Shown: positions 42,188 to 51,636 of the stretch, piece by piece
Position numbering within the stretch: position 1 is the first letter of the stretch
Layout of the letters: every line of letters begins with the position of its first letter
NCBI RefSeq assembly: GCF_011839805.1
Contig: NZ_VWPY01000003.1
Location: 1-64,000, forward strand
Direction: 5' to 3'
DNA length: 64,000 bases
From: Kineococcus rubinsiae
GTDB lineage: Bacteria; Actinomycetota; Actinomycetes; Actinomycetales; Kineococcaceae
The notes under the pieces: model-generated
Databases searched by the model: none
What the model was told of the DNA's origin: nothing
The model's input: the letters and a program-made list of their open reading frames with translations, nothing else
Program-made: the position numbers and the translations under genes

Positions 42188-42624
42188 CGGCCTTCTGCTA
42201 ACCCTTGAGGCTTCCGTCGGCGTGGTCTTCGACGCCTTCTCCACGCTAGTGTGCCTGCATTTTCTACGTTATCGCTCACCAAATACGCCACCTTCGGTAC
42301 CCTTGCCGGGTGTTACGCAGTCGCCTGACCCGCCTCGTACTGGCCACCGGACCCATCGCCTTGGCCCGTCCAGCACGCCGCCGGGAACGCCCTGTCATCA
42401 CGAGCCCCGCCCTACCCAACTCCGCCAGGGAGGTTGAGCCATGACCGGAACGCCCACGCGCCTACAGGGCAGATAGCGGATTTCGCCCGTCGTCCCCGGT
42501 CTGGTCGATCCGGTCGCGCGACTCCGCCTACTTCGCCGGCGCCCGTGGGTAATCTTGGAACACTCAGGAATCGCCGGTCTCGCCAGCATGTTTCGCGCCG
42601 ATCCAATCTGGAGAATCACCAACC
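42188..42624. other. 437-bp leader region of the hsd operon
   Basis: This AT-richer gap between the GmrSD-like gene and hsdM must hold the hsd promoter. A TAATCT (42550-42555) is a possible -10 box without a clear -35. A short ORF with a perfect ribosome site lies at 42441-42476. No terminator-grade hairpin was seen after the GmrSD-like gene, so read-through into hsdM is possible. Confidence 0.45.
42441..42476 (+). CDS. 11-codon ORF with a perfect Shine-Dalgarno, possible leader peptide
   Basis: AGGGAGG (42427-42433) stands seven bases before ATG 42441, the best ribosome site in the area. The frame encodes MTGTPTRLQGR and stops at TAG 42474-42476, 148 bases upstream of hsdM. It could be a leader peptide that sets expression of the restriction genes, or the remnant of a lost gene. 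Confidence 0.35.
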   Translation: MTGTPTRLQGR

Positions 42625-44631
42625 GTGTCAGTCCTTTCAAGTTTCGTGTGGAGCGTCGCCGACACGCTGCGCGGTCCCTACGCCGAGGCCGAGTACGGAT
42701 CGGTGATCCTGCCCTTCACGGTGCTGCGCCGCCTCGAGTGCGTGATGAAACCGCACCGCGAGGCGATAGCCAAGATCGTTGGGATGTACCCCGGCGAGCA
42801 GCAGCGGCGCACGCATCTAAAGATCGCCACCCGCAGCGAGGACAGCACGGGGCTGTCGTTCTGGACGACGAGCGCCTACACGCTGGAGAAGGCACTGCAG
42901 GATCCGGATAACCTGGTAGAGAACCTCATCGACTACGTTGGCGGGTTTTCCGCGAACTTAGACGTGTTCAAGTCCTTCGGCTTCGAGAACGTGATCCGCA
43001 CGCTCGCCGACCGCGACCGGCTCGCCCAGGTGACCCGCCACTTCGCGACGATTCCGCTGTCTCCCGACGATGTCTCCAACGCCGACATGGGCGACCTGTT
43101 CGAGAACCTAATTTATCGGTTCGCCGAGTCCGCCAACGACGGTGCGGGTCAGTTCTACACGCCCCGCGATGTCGTGCGACTCTTGGTCGACCTCGTGTAC
43201 GCCGAGGACACCGAGGCGCTGCGCGGCCGCGGCACAGTGCGGTCCATCTACGACCCCACGGCCGGCACCGGCGGCATGCTTACCGTCGCCGACGAGCACC
43301 TGCACAGGCTCAACCCGGACGCGTCCACGGCCCTTTTCGGGCAGGAGATCAACCCGCGCACCTACGCGATATGCAAGGCTGACCTGCTCATCAAGGGCCA
43401 GGACCCCTCGAACGTCCGGCAGGGCGACACGCTCGTCGTCGACTGCTTCGGCGACAGACGCTTCGACTACGTGCTGTCCAATCCTCCGTTTGGGACGGAC
43501 TGGAAGGCCGTCGAGTCAAATGTGAAGGACGAGCACGGGCGCGGCGGGCATGGGCGCTTCGCTCCGGGGCTCCCGGCCGTCGGCGACGCGGCAATGCTGT
43601 TCCTCCTCCACGTCGCGTCGAAGATGCGCGACAAGGACGAGAGTGGCCGCGGCGGCAAGGCGGGGATCGTCCTTAACGGCTCACCGCTGTTCAACGGAGG
43701 CGCAGGCTCTGGGCCGTCGGACATCCGCAGTCACATGCTCGAGAACGACCTCATCGAGGCCATCGTCGCCCTGCCGAACGACATGTTCTACAACACAGGA
43801 ATCGCCACCTACCTGTGGGTGCTGTCGAACGCTAAGGTCGACGAGCGCAAGGGCACCGTGCAGCTCATTGACGCAACAGGCTTGGGCTCGAAGCTGCGCA
43901 AGGCGATTGGCTCCAAGCGGGTCGAGATCACCGAGACGAATCGCGAAGCTGTTGTGCGAGCGTTCAGCGGGACGCAGAGTGAAGGCGACGAGGCTCAGGT
44001 ACCGGCAAAGGTCTTCGCCAACCGGGACTTCGCCTACTGGACCGTCACTGTCGAGCGGCCCCTCCAGCTGCGCTTCCAGTGCACGCCCGAGACGATCAGC
44101 GCTGTGGCCGAGCACAAGACGCTTGGCAAGATCACGGGCCTGACCGAAGCGCTGGAGACGTTCGGGGACGAGCCTCACCTGAATCGGGAAAAGTTCAACA
44201 AGGAGCTCGGCAAGCACCTCGGCGACCAGGGCGTCAGTCTGACCACCGCACAGCGGAAAACGCTCTGGCAGACCATCGGCGTGCATGACAAATTCGCCGA
44301 CATCTGCCTGGACAGTTCGCGTGCCCACAAGGGTGAGCCTGAACCCGACCCGGCGCTGCGCGACACCGAGAACGTTCCGTTCGGCTGGGGCGGCCACTCG
44401 AAGGCGCATGAGGCCCTCGAGGAGACCGTGCAGGCCTACTTCGACGCCGAGGTGAAACCGCACGTCGACGACGCCTGGATCGACTGGTCGAAGACGAAGA
44501 CCGGCTACGAGATCCCGTTCACGCGGCATTTCTACACCTACGAGCCGCCCCGGCCGCTCGAGGAAATTGACGACGACCTCGAGCGGGTCGTTGGCGAAAT
44601 CATGACCCTGCTTCGGGAGGTGGAGGCGTGA
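42625..44631 (+). CDS. hsdM: type I restriction-modification methylase subunit HsdM
   Basis: The 668-residue N6-adenine methyltransferase protects host DNA and is the core of the type I complex. It has the HsdM N-terminal helical domain (about 5-150), the SAM-binding motif DPTAGTGG starting at residue 210, and the catalytic NPPFG at 286-290. QFYTPRDVVRLL before motif I is typical. It is longer than the usual 500-530 residues because of a C-terminal extension. GTG 42625 follows 'ggaga'. The stop overlaps the hsdS start (GTGA at 44628-44631). A TTA codon is at 42958. Base composition is lower in GC than the flanking chromosome. Confidence 0.96.
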   Translation: MSVLSSFVWSVADTLRGPYAEAEYGSVILPFTVLRRLECVMKPHREAIAKIVGMYPGEQQRRTHLKIATRSEDSTGLSFWTTSAYTLEKALQDPDNLVENLIDYVGGFSANLDVFKSFGFENVIRTLADRDRLAQVTRHFATIPLSPDDVSNADMGDLFENLIYRFAESANDGAGQFYTPRDVVRLLVDLVYAEDTEALRGRGTVRSIYDPTAGTGGMLTVADEHLHRLNPDASTALFGQEINPRTYAICKADLLIKGQDPSNVRQGDTLVVDCFGDRRFDYVLSNPPFGTDWKAVESNVKDEHGRGGHGRFAPGLPAVGDAAMLFLLHVASKMRDKDESGRGGKAGIVLNGSPLFNGGAGSGPSDIRSHMLENDLIEAIVALPNDMFYNTGIATYLWVLSNAKVDERKGTVQLIDATGLGSKLRKAIGSKRVEITETNREAVVRAFSGTQSEGDEAQVPAKVFANRDFAYWTVTVERPLQLRFQCTPETISAVAEHKTLGKITGLTEALETFGDEPHLNREKFNKELGKHLGDQGVSLTTAQRKTLWQTIGVHDKFADICLDSSRAHKGEPEPDPALRDTENVPFGWGGHSKAHEALEETVQAYFDAEVKPHVDDAWIDWSKTKTGYEIPFTRHFYTYEPPRPLEEIDDDLERVVGEIMTLLREVEA

Positions 44632-45899
44632 CAGTCGAGGTGGTAGACGCTGTCGCGGAGCGTGTCCACAAGTGGCTCGGTGACCTTCCTGCGGGGTGGA
44701 CAGGCGCTCGCCTGTTCGAGGTCGCGGCCGCCTGGACGAGCAACGTCGACAAGCACACTGTGGACAGCGAGCCAGCAGTCAGGCTCTGCAACTACGTGGA
44801 CGTCTATAAGAACAATTCTATCGTCGACTCGATCGACTTCATGGCCGCCACCGCCACGAGGGGACAGATCCGAAGGTTCCGTATCCGAGTCGGAGACACC
44901 CTCATCACCAAGGACTCCGAGACAGCTGACGACATCGGCGTTCCTGCCTTTGTCGAGTACGAAGCCGACGACCTCATCTGCGGGTACCACTTGGCGGTCG
45001 TCCGGCCCAACGCACGGCGGGTCATTCCCAAATTTCTATACTGGGCGCTCGACTCCGAGCCCATCGCACGCCAGTGGGGTGTCACGGCTGCGGGTGTGAC
45101 TCGCGTCGGCATTCGTAGCACCGACCTCAACAAAGTCACAATCCCGCTTCCGCCGCCGGATGAGCAGCACGCGATCGCCGACTACCTGGACCACGAGACG
45201 GCGCAGATCGACGTACTCGTCGCGAAGCAGGAGGAGTTCACCGGACTTCTTCGGGAGCGGCGAGACGCAATTGCTGATGCCGAATTCCAACGGACCGAGG
45301 GCAAGCGTACGGCGACCGTTCGTCAGGCGCTGATATCCCTGAAGCGGGCTCCCTTTCCAAGTTCGGGCGTCGTGACTGCCTACCGCGACGGAGTCGTCAC
45401 GCTGCGCGCCAACCGGCGAGCCGACGGTTACACAATGTCAGAGGCGGAGGCGGGCTACCAAGGCGTCATGCCGGGGGACATCGTGTTCCACGCCCTTGAC
45501 GGCTTCGCTGGCGCAGTCGGCATTTCAGACAGCGATGGTCAATGCTCACCGGTTTACCACGTCTGCTCGCCCCGGTACGACGACGACGCCGAGTACCTCG
45601 CACTCCTCATCCGGTACATGGGCACGTCTGGCTTCCTCGCCACCCAGGCCCCAAGCACGAGACAGCGGAGCGTCGATTTCCGGAACTGGGGAACCTTCGC
45701 GCGCGTCCCGCTGGTGCTCCCGCCGACGGAGCTCCAGAAGTCGTTCGTCGCCGAGTACCACGAGCAGAGCTCCCGCATCGACGCCCTGATTGCCAAGGCC
45801 GAAGAGCACATCGCCCTCGCCAAAGAGCGGCGCTCGGCGCTGATCACGGCGGCGGTGACGGGGCGGATCAACGTACGCAATGCACGGAAGGCGAGCTGA
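44628..45899 (+). CDS. hsdS: type I restriction-modification specificity subunit HsdS
   Basis: The 423-residue subunit sets the bipartite target of the type I enzyme. It has two target-recognition domains (about 18-180 and 215-370), each followed by a conserved helical spacer: IADYLDHETAQIDVLVAKQ (about 184-202) and the second with SSRIDALIAKAEEHI (about 381-395). The TRDs are unlike each other, so an asymmetric site is expected; the recognition sequence cannot be read. GTG 44628 overlaps the hsdM stop, and hsdR begins three bases after its stop. Confidence 0.95.
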   Translation: MTVEVVDAVAERVHKWLGDLPAGWTGARLFEVAAAWTSNVDKHTVDSEPAVRLCNYVDVYKNNSIVDSIDFMAATATRGQIRRFRIRVGDTLITKDSETADDIGVPAFVEYEADDLICGYHLAVVRPNARRVIPKFLYWALDSEPIARQWGVTAAGVTRVGIRSTDLNKVTIPLPPPDEQHAIADYLDHETAQIDVLVAKQEEFTGLLRERRDAIADAEFQRTEGKRTATVRQALISLKRAPFPSSGVVTAYRDGVVTLRANRRADGYTMSEAEAGYQGVMPGDIVFHALDGFAGAVGISDSDGQCSPVYHVCSPRYDDDAEYLALLIRYMGTSGFLATQAPSTRQRSVDFRNWGTFARVPLVLPPTELQKSFVAEYHEQSSRIDALIAKAEEHIALAKERRSALITAAVTGRINVRNARKAS

Positions 45900-45902
45900 A
45901 TC

Positions 45903-48900
45903 ATGGTGGCACCCGATGGCACCCGCGAGGAGGCGTTCGAAACTGAGATCGCCGAGTACCTCGCCGCGCACGGCTGGGAGTACAGCAAGACGGACGACGG
46001 CTACGACGCCAAGCGGGCGATCTGGCCCGAGGACGTGCACTGGTGGCTGAGTGAGACGCAGCCCGACGAATACGCGAAGGTTGTGCGCGTCGGCACGGGC
46101 GCTGAACAGGTCGACCGCGAGGCGCTGCTGACGTCGCTGGTGTCACGCCTGGACACGCCGATGAGCTCGGGCGGAGGCACCTTAAACGTGTTGCGCCGGA
46201 AATTTTCCCACACCCGCGGCGCGACCGCACACCTGCGGATGTGCCAGTTTAGGCCGGCGACCACGCTCAACAAGGACGTCACCGATAACTACCACAAGGT
46301 CCGCCTTCGCGTTGTCCGTCAGGTGCACTTCTCTTCGAAGCGCGGGGACTCCCGGTCGATCGATCTGGTGCTCTTCGTCAACGGGCTGCCAGTGGCAACG
46401 ATCGAACTTAAGTCGTTCTTCAAGCAGGAGTGGCGCACCGCCGTCAGCCAGTACCGGAACGACCGGCACCCGGCGGGGCAGCCGCTACTCGGCTTCGGCG
46501 CCCGCGCGCTGGTGCACTTTGCCGTCGACGACGACCAGGTGCACATGACGACGAAGCTCGCGGGTGAAAAGACCTACTTCCTGCCGTTCAACCGCGGCCA
46601 CGACGACACCGGTGCTGCTGGCAACCCGCATAACCCGGGCGGAGCCGCCACGTCCTACCTGTGGGAGCAGCTCCTGTGGCGCGACAACTGGCTGGCCATC
46701 CTAGGCTCGCAGGTGTTCTTGAAGACCGAGGCCGACGAGGACCCTGCCACCGGGAGGCTCAAGCGGTCGGCGACGCTGGTGTTCCCGCGTTACCACCAGT
46801 GGCGCGCGGTGAAGAAGCTCGTCGCGACGATCGCCGAGGAGAAGCCGGGCGAGCGCTACCTGATCGAGCACTCTGCTGGGTCGGGCAAGACCAACACGAT
46901 CGCGTGGACGGCGCACCGGCTTGCGCGGCTCCACGACAGCGCGAACGAGAAGGTCTTCGATAAGGTCCTCATTGTCTCCGACCGCCGCGTCCTGGACGCC
47001 CAGCTGCAGCAGGCCGTCGAGCAGGTCGACGACACCGTCGGCACCGTCGCCGTGATCGACTCCGCGGCCGTGCGTCGCTCCGGCGGATCGAAGTCGCGCG
47101 CGCTGCTGGATGCGCTGACCGGCCCAGCGCTGGTCATCGTCGTGACGATCCAGACGTTCCCCTACGTCAAGGGCCTGCTGGAGACAACGCTTGGCGATAA
47201 GCACTTCGCTGTGATCATCGACGAGGCGCACACGTCCCAGTCTGGCAAGACCGCCGCCGATCTGAAGAAGGTTCTCACCGAGGACGGCCTGATCGCCACC
47301 GACGAGGACGTCGACTCCCAGGACGTCGTCAATGAGATCGTCGAGGCCCACGACGCGCGCGAGGCTCAGATCGTCGCTGAGACGGCAGCCCGGGCCGGCG
47401 CTCGAAACATATCGTTCTTGGCGTTCACGGCAACACCGAAGACCAAGACAAAGATGCTGTTCGGCCGCGAGGCCGACAACGGGAAGCCGGTCTCATTCGA
47501 CGTCTACCCGATGCGGCAGGCGATTGAGGAGGGCTTCATCCTCGACGTGCTACGCGGCTACCAGACGTACAAGACCGCGTTCGAGATCGAGCAGCGCAGC
47601 CAGGATGGCGTGGTGACAAGCATCGTCGACGACGGCGACCGCTTGGTGGATCCGAAGATCGCGGCCCGCAAGATCATGCGGTTCGCAAAGCTGCACTCGA
47701 CGAACATCGGCCAGAAGGTCGAGATCATCGTCGAGCACTTCCGCGCGAACGTTGCCCAGCTCCTCGACGGCCACGCCAAGGCGATGATTGTCACCGACTC
47801 CCGGCAGGCCGCGGTCCGGTACAAAGTCGAGGTCGACAAGTACCTCGCGCAGAAGGGCTACGGATACCAGTCGATCGTCGCCTTCTCCGACAAGATCAGC
47901 GACGACGAGTACGGCTTGATCGACGTCACCGAGGCGTCGATGAACCCAGGACTCGGCTCCGACCTCGCGCGGGAGTTCCGTCGGCCCGGGTACCGGCTGA
48001 TGCTCGTCGCCGACAAGTTCCAGACCGGCTTCGACCAGCCGCTGCTGTGCGCGATGTACGTAGACAAGAAGCTCCCGGACGTGCACGCGGTGCAGACGCT
48101 GTCGCGGCTGAACCGCACGTACCGAGCCCCGTCGGGCGAGTTCAAAGACCGCACGTTCGTCCTGGACTTCGTCAACGATCCAGCCGAGGTCCGCGAGGCG
48201 TTCCTCACCTACTACCTCGAGGCCCACGTCGAGACTGAGACCGACCCAAACCTGGTCCACCGGCTCGCTACCAAGCTCGCCCAGGCGCGGATCTACACCC
48301 CGGACGACGTCGAGCGCTACGCGAAGGCGTGGTGGACGCCGACGCAGTCCCACGCCGCGCTGGCCGCCGCGGTGACCCCTGCCCGCGACGAGTTCGCGAG
48401 TAGGTGGGCCGAGGCCGCAGAAGGCCAGGACAGTCAGGCCCTCGACGAGCTGCGCACCTTCCGCAAGGACTGTGGCTCTTACGTGCGGCTGTACGACTTC
48501 ATGTCGCAGGTCGTCGACTACGGAACCAGCGACTTGGAAAAACTGGCCGAGTTCCTGAGGCAGCTCGCGCGGCTGCTCCCGTCCGATGACCTGGGCCCGG
48601 ACGCCGACGTCTCTGGGCTCGAGCTGCGCCGCGTCCGCCAGATCGACCAGGGCAAAGCCCGCATCGGCCTCTCCGGCGACCAAGACACGCCGGGCCTGTC
48701 TGACATCACCGGCGTCGGGTCCGGTATCTCCCACCCCGACCCGCAGCAGGAGCTGCTGTCCGAAATCGTCGCCCGGATCAACTCGCTGTTCGGCGCGGAG
48801 TTCGCCGACCCGCAGATCGAGGGTTTCGTAATCGCTGCAGCAGGAATGGCCGAGGAGGACCAGCGCATCGCCGCCCAGATCGACCACAACGCCGTCGACC

Positions 48901-49115
48901 AGTTCCTGGCTTCGCCTGAACTGCGCGAGACGCTGACTGACGCCGCTGTCCTGAACGAGGGAGCGTTCGGCAAGCTCACCGGCGCGCTGACTGGCGAGAA
49001 TGAGCGAGCCGACGAGTTCATCAGGCTCATCGGCCAGTACCTGTACCAGTCGCGCCGGGTGCGGACGGTCTATGCGACGGATGCCGACGCCGCTTCTTCC
49101 GACGAGAGTGAGTAG
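45903..49115 (+). CDS. hsdR: type I restriction-modification endonuclease subunit HsdR
   Basis: The 1,070-residue subunit translocates and cuts unmodified DNA. The N-terminal nuclease domain has the PD-(D/E)xK pattern Ser-Ile-Asp-Leu-Val-Leu...Thr-Ile-Glu-Leu-Lys-Ser (about 155-175). The SF2 motor has Walker A SAGSGKT at 324-330, DEAH at 440-443, FTATPKTKT and a motif VI in QTLSRLNRTY. The C-terminal helical part (about 830-1,060) would bind HsdM/HsdS. ATG 45903 is three bases after hsdS. It appears intact, so the system should restrict. Confidence 0.96.
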   Translation: MVAPDGTREEAFETEIAEYLAAHGWEYSKTDDGYDAKRAIWPEDVHWWLSETQPDEYAKVVRVGTGAEQVDREALLTSLVSRLDTPMSSGGGTLNVLRRKFSHTRGATAHLRMCQFRPATTLNKDVTDNYHKVRLRVVRQVHFSSKRGDSRSIDLVLFVNGLPVATIELKSFFKQEWRTAVSQYRNDRHPAGQPLLGFGARALVHFAVDDDQVHMTTKLAGEKTYFLPFNRGHDDTGAAGNPHNPGGAATSYLWEQLLWRDNWLAILGSQVFLKTEADEDPATGRLKRSATLVFPRYHQWRAVKKLVATIAEEKPGERYLIEHSAGSGKTNTIAWTAHRLARLHDSANEKVFDKVLIVSDRRVLDAQLQQAVEQVDDTVGTVAVIDSAAVRRSGGSKSRALLDALTGPALVIVVTIQTFPYVKGLLETTLGDKHFAVIIDEAHTSQSGKTAADLKKVLTEDGLIATDEDVDSQDVVNEIVEAHDAREAQIVAETAARAGARNISFLAFTATPKTKTKMLFGREADNGKPVSFDVYPMRQAIEEGFILDVLRGYQTYKTAFEIEQRSQDGVVTSIVDDGDRLVDPKIAARKIMRFAKLHSTNIGQKVEIIVEHFRANVAQLLDGHAKAMIVTDSRQAAVRYKVEVDKYLAQKGYGYQSIVAFSDKISDDEYGLIDVTEASMNPGLGSDLAREFRRPGYRLMLVADKFQTGFDQPLLCAMYVDKKLPDVHAVQTLSRLNRTYRAPSGEFKDRTFVLDFVNDPAEVREAFLTYYLEAHVETETDPNLVHRLATKLAQARIYTPDDVERYAKAWWTPTQSHAALAAAVTPARDEFASRWAEAAEGQDSQALDELRTFRKDCGSYVRLYDFMSQVVDYGTSDLEKLAEFLRQLARLLPSDDLGPDADVSGLELRRVRQIDQGKARIGLSGDQDTPGLSDITGVGSGISHPDPQQELLSEIVARINSLFGAEFADPQIEGFVIAAAGMAEEDQRIAAQIDHNAVDQFLASPELRETLTDAAVLNEGAFGKLTGALTGENERADEFIRLIGQYLYQSRRVRTVYATDADAASSDESE

Positions 49116-49119
49116 GGCG

Positions 49120-51636
49120 ATGGCAAAGGACGCTCCGCATCCGGCGATCAGCGCGGTGCTCCAGGACTCCAACTTGGTGCCGTACTCCGACAAGGACCGC
49201 GGTCCGGTCGGCCTGGCGCACGCGACGAGCCTGTCCTTGGCGCGGGCCCTTGCCGTCGGCTGCCTCAGCCGCCTCGATCCGAGTCTAACGACCGTCGACG
49301 TCTGGGATCCTGCGGCCGGACTGGGATTCGCTGGACGCCTCCTGGTCGATGCGCTGCAGTCGTCGGGGGTAGAAGTCCGCTACCGCGGCCAGGACATCAA
49401 CGAAGCCGCCGTGTCCGCAAGCCTTCGTCGGTTCGAGGGGCTCCGCGACGCCGAGATCGCCCACGCGGACACGTTGACGCACGACGCGTTTGACGACTTC
49501 AGTGCCGATCTAGTGATCGTCGACGCGCCCTGGGGAATGGACTGGCGGCACTCGGCTGCAGCAGTGGAAAGAAGGCAATCCAACGGCGAGTTCGGGTTCG
49601 GTCTTCCTCAGCGCTCCGACAGCACCTGGCTGTTCATCTCCTTGGCGCTCGAAAAGCTGCGCTCGGTGGAGCAGGGCGGAGGACGTGTAGCGGCACTGGT
49701 GAACCCGGGCGCGCTCAGCTCCAGCGGCGTAACCGCAGAGGTCAGGCGAAGGATAGTCGAGGCCGGCCTGCTGGAGTCGGTCACCCGCCTTCCCGATGGT
49801 CTCGCGCCGAACACCGAGATCCCCCTGTACCTTCTGACGTTCTCCACCAGAGCCGAGGACGTCGGTAAGGGCAAAGCGATGATCGCGGACCTGCAGACGT
49901 TGTTCACCACCGAGCACCGCCGCAGGTCGATCCCGGTCGAGGCGTTCCACGAGCTCGACTCCGGGCTGAGGACAAAGAAGTCGGGCCCCCGCAATCGCAC
50001 TATCAGCACCCGCCAGTTCACGCGCCGGGACGCACGGCTGTCGCGCAGCACGAGCCAGGAACGTCAGCTCACGTGGCGCGTCACCACCTACAACGACACG
50101 GCGGTCGACGGCCACTTCCTGGAGACCCGCTACGGCCCAAACCCCAGCGTCGTGTTGGACGAGGAGCCGCGCGAGATCCTCGATCTCGATCCCAGTCGCG
50201 TCTTTGGCGACGACTCGCGCGAAGTGCTTCGAGACATGGCCGCGAAGGGCTGGCCAACCCGGCGCTTGAGCGATCTCCTCGCCCGGGAACCCGAGGCCGT
50301 GACAGATTCCGCGGACGCACATGGCGCACGCCAGCTCTTCGTCCCGACGACCTGGACTGGCAGAGCCGCCACCGACCTATCCGAGACGAACGCCGGCGGA
50401 CGTGTCCTGTCGGTTCAGCTCGACGACGACTCGGTCTACCCGCCCTTTCTGGCCGCATGGCTCAACTCCGAGCAGGGCGTCACCAGCCGGCTCCGAGCAA
50501 TCGACAACGGGAGCTCCGGCCACAATATACGGGCGCTGCGGTCGGACGCTCTCTCACTCATGAGGTGGGCCGACGAGCTCCTCGTGCCGGTCCCGGATCT
50601 CGGCGTCCAGCTCGCGCTCGCGTCGGCGGACGAGCGACTCGGTTCTTTCCAGACGGAGCTGAGCACTCAGCGAGCCACCATCTGGTCTGCCCCGGAGAAC
50701 GCCGACGACGTCGTGAGCAAGATAGCGGGTGCCTTCGACGACTCGCTGACCGTATGGCTAGACCAGCTGCCTTACCCGATCGCATCGGCGCTGTGGACCG
50801 CAGAGTCCGCCCATTCGGTGACGGAGCAGCAGCGAGCCTACCTCCACGCCTGGGAGGCGATCGTGACCTTCCATGCGACGGTATTGCTCTCGGCGAGCCG
50901 CAGCGATCCGGGAAGCGGTAGCGAGACCGATATCGCGATCCGCCAGACCCTGAAAGAGAACCATTTGAGCATCGAGCGGGCGTCGTTCGGCACCTGGGTG
51001 GTCATCGTCGAGAAGACGTCGAAGAACCTGCGCAGCGCGCTCGAGAACGGAGACGCCGACGACGTGGCCCGTGTCCGCCGCGCGTTCGCCGATCTCGGGC
51101 GCGCCGGTATCGAGCGGCTGATCTCCAAGGAGGTCGTCAAGAAGTTCAACGAGCTGAACGGCAAGCGCAACCGATGGTCCGGCCACACGGGCTACACCTC
51201 GGAGCAGGCGCTGAGGACTCAGGTCGACTCGCTCGTCTCGGACCTCAGAGAGCTCCGCGGGCTCCTCGGGAACGTCTGGTCCCAGCTTGTGCTGGTCCGC
51301 CCCGGCAGCGCCAAGCGCCGTCGTGACGGCCTCGTACAGACGGCCGAGGTTGCGGTCGGGACTCGGACGCCTTTTGCAACTCGCGATTTTACCGTGGGTG
51401 AGCACATGTTCGACGATGAGCTCTACCTTGTTCGGGATGGATCGCAATCGCCGCTGCGCCTTGGACACTTCATACAGCTGCGTGCCGCCCCGAGCAGCGC
51501 TCAGTTCACCACGTATTTCTACAACCGTACCGAGGGGACGAGCGTGCGTATGGTGAGCTACCAATACGGATTGGAAAGCGAGCTGCAGGACGACGTGGAG
51601 AGCCTCCGGGCGGACTTCGGCGAGCTGGCGACCTAA
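49120..51636 (+). CDS. fourth hsd-operon gene: degenerate N6-methylase-like protein with HEPN-like C terminus
   Basis: This 838-residue protein starts at ATG 49120, four bases after hsdR. Residues about 25-270 look like an N6-adenine methylase: SAM loop DPAAGLGF at 63-70, but the catalytic motif reads DAPW (135-138) in place of NPPF/DPPY. A TRD-like region follows (about 300-570; WLNSEQG and GHNIRALR). The C-terminal 250 residues are helical, with Arg683-Asn-x4-His689 (RNRWSGH), which fits the catalytic pattern of HEPN ribonucleases, followed by a beta-rich block ending near YFYNRTEGTSVRMVSYQYG. Methylation activity is doubtful; a regulatory or toxic RNase role is inferred. I cannot place it in a named family. 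Confidence 0.8.
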   Translation: MAKDAPHPAISAVLQDSNLVPYSDKDRGPVGLAHATSLSLARALAVGCLSRLDPSLTTVDVWDPAAGLGFAGRLLVDALQSSGVEVRYRGQDINEAAVSASLRRFEGLRDAEIAHADTLTHDAFDDFSADLVIVDAPWGMDWRHSAAAVERRQSNGEFGFGLPQRSDSTWLFISLALEKLRSVEQGGGRVAALVNPGALSSSGVTAEVRRRIVEAGLLESVTRLPDGLAPNTEIPLYLLTFSTRAEDVGKGKAMIADLQTLFTTEHRRRSIPVEAFHELDSGLRTKKSGPRNRTISTRQFTRRDARLSRSTSQERQLTWRVTTYNDTAVDGHFLETRYGPNPSVVLDEEPREILDLDPSRVFGDDSREVLRDMAAKGWPTRRLSDLLAREPEAVTDSADAHGARQLFVPTTWTGRAATDLSETNAGGRVLSVQLDDDSVYPPFLAAWLNSEQGVTSRLRAIDNGSSGHNIRALRSDALSLMRWADELLVPVPDLGVQLALASADERLGSFQTELSTQRATIWSAPENADDVVSKIAGAFDDSLTVWLDQLPYPIASALWTAESAHSVTEQQRAYLHAWEAIVTFHATVLLSASRSDPGSGSETDIAIRQTLKENHLSIERASFGTWVVIVEKTSKNLRSALENGDADDVARVRRAFADLGRAGIERLISKEVVKKFNELNGKRNRWSGHTGYTSEQALRTQVDSLVSDLRELRGLLGNVWSQLVLVRPGSAKRRRDGLVQTAEVAVGTRTPFATRDFTVGEHMFDDELYLVRDGSQSPLRLGHFIQLRAAPSSAQFTTYFYNRTEGTSVRMVSYQYGLESELQDDVESLRADFGELAT

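Noticed and set aside
47550-49193. Leftward 547-codon frame opposite hsdR
   Set aside because: Shadow frame; the hsdR frame has all helicase motifs.
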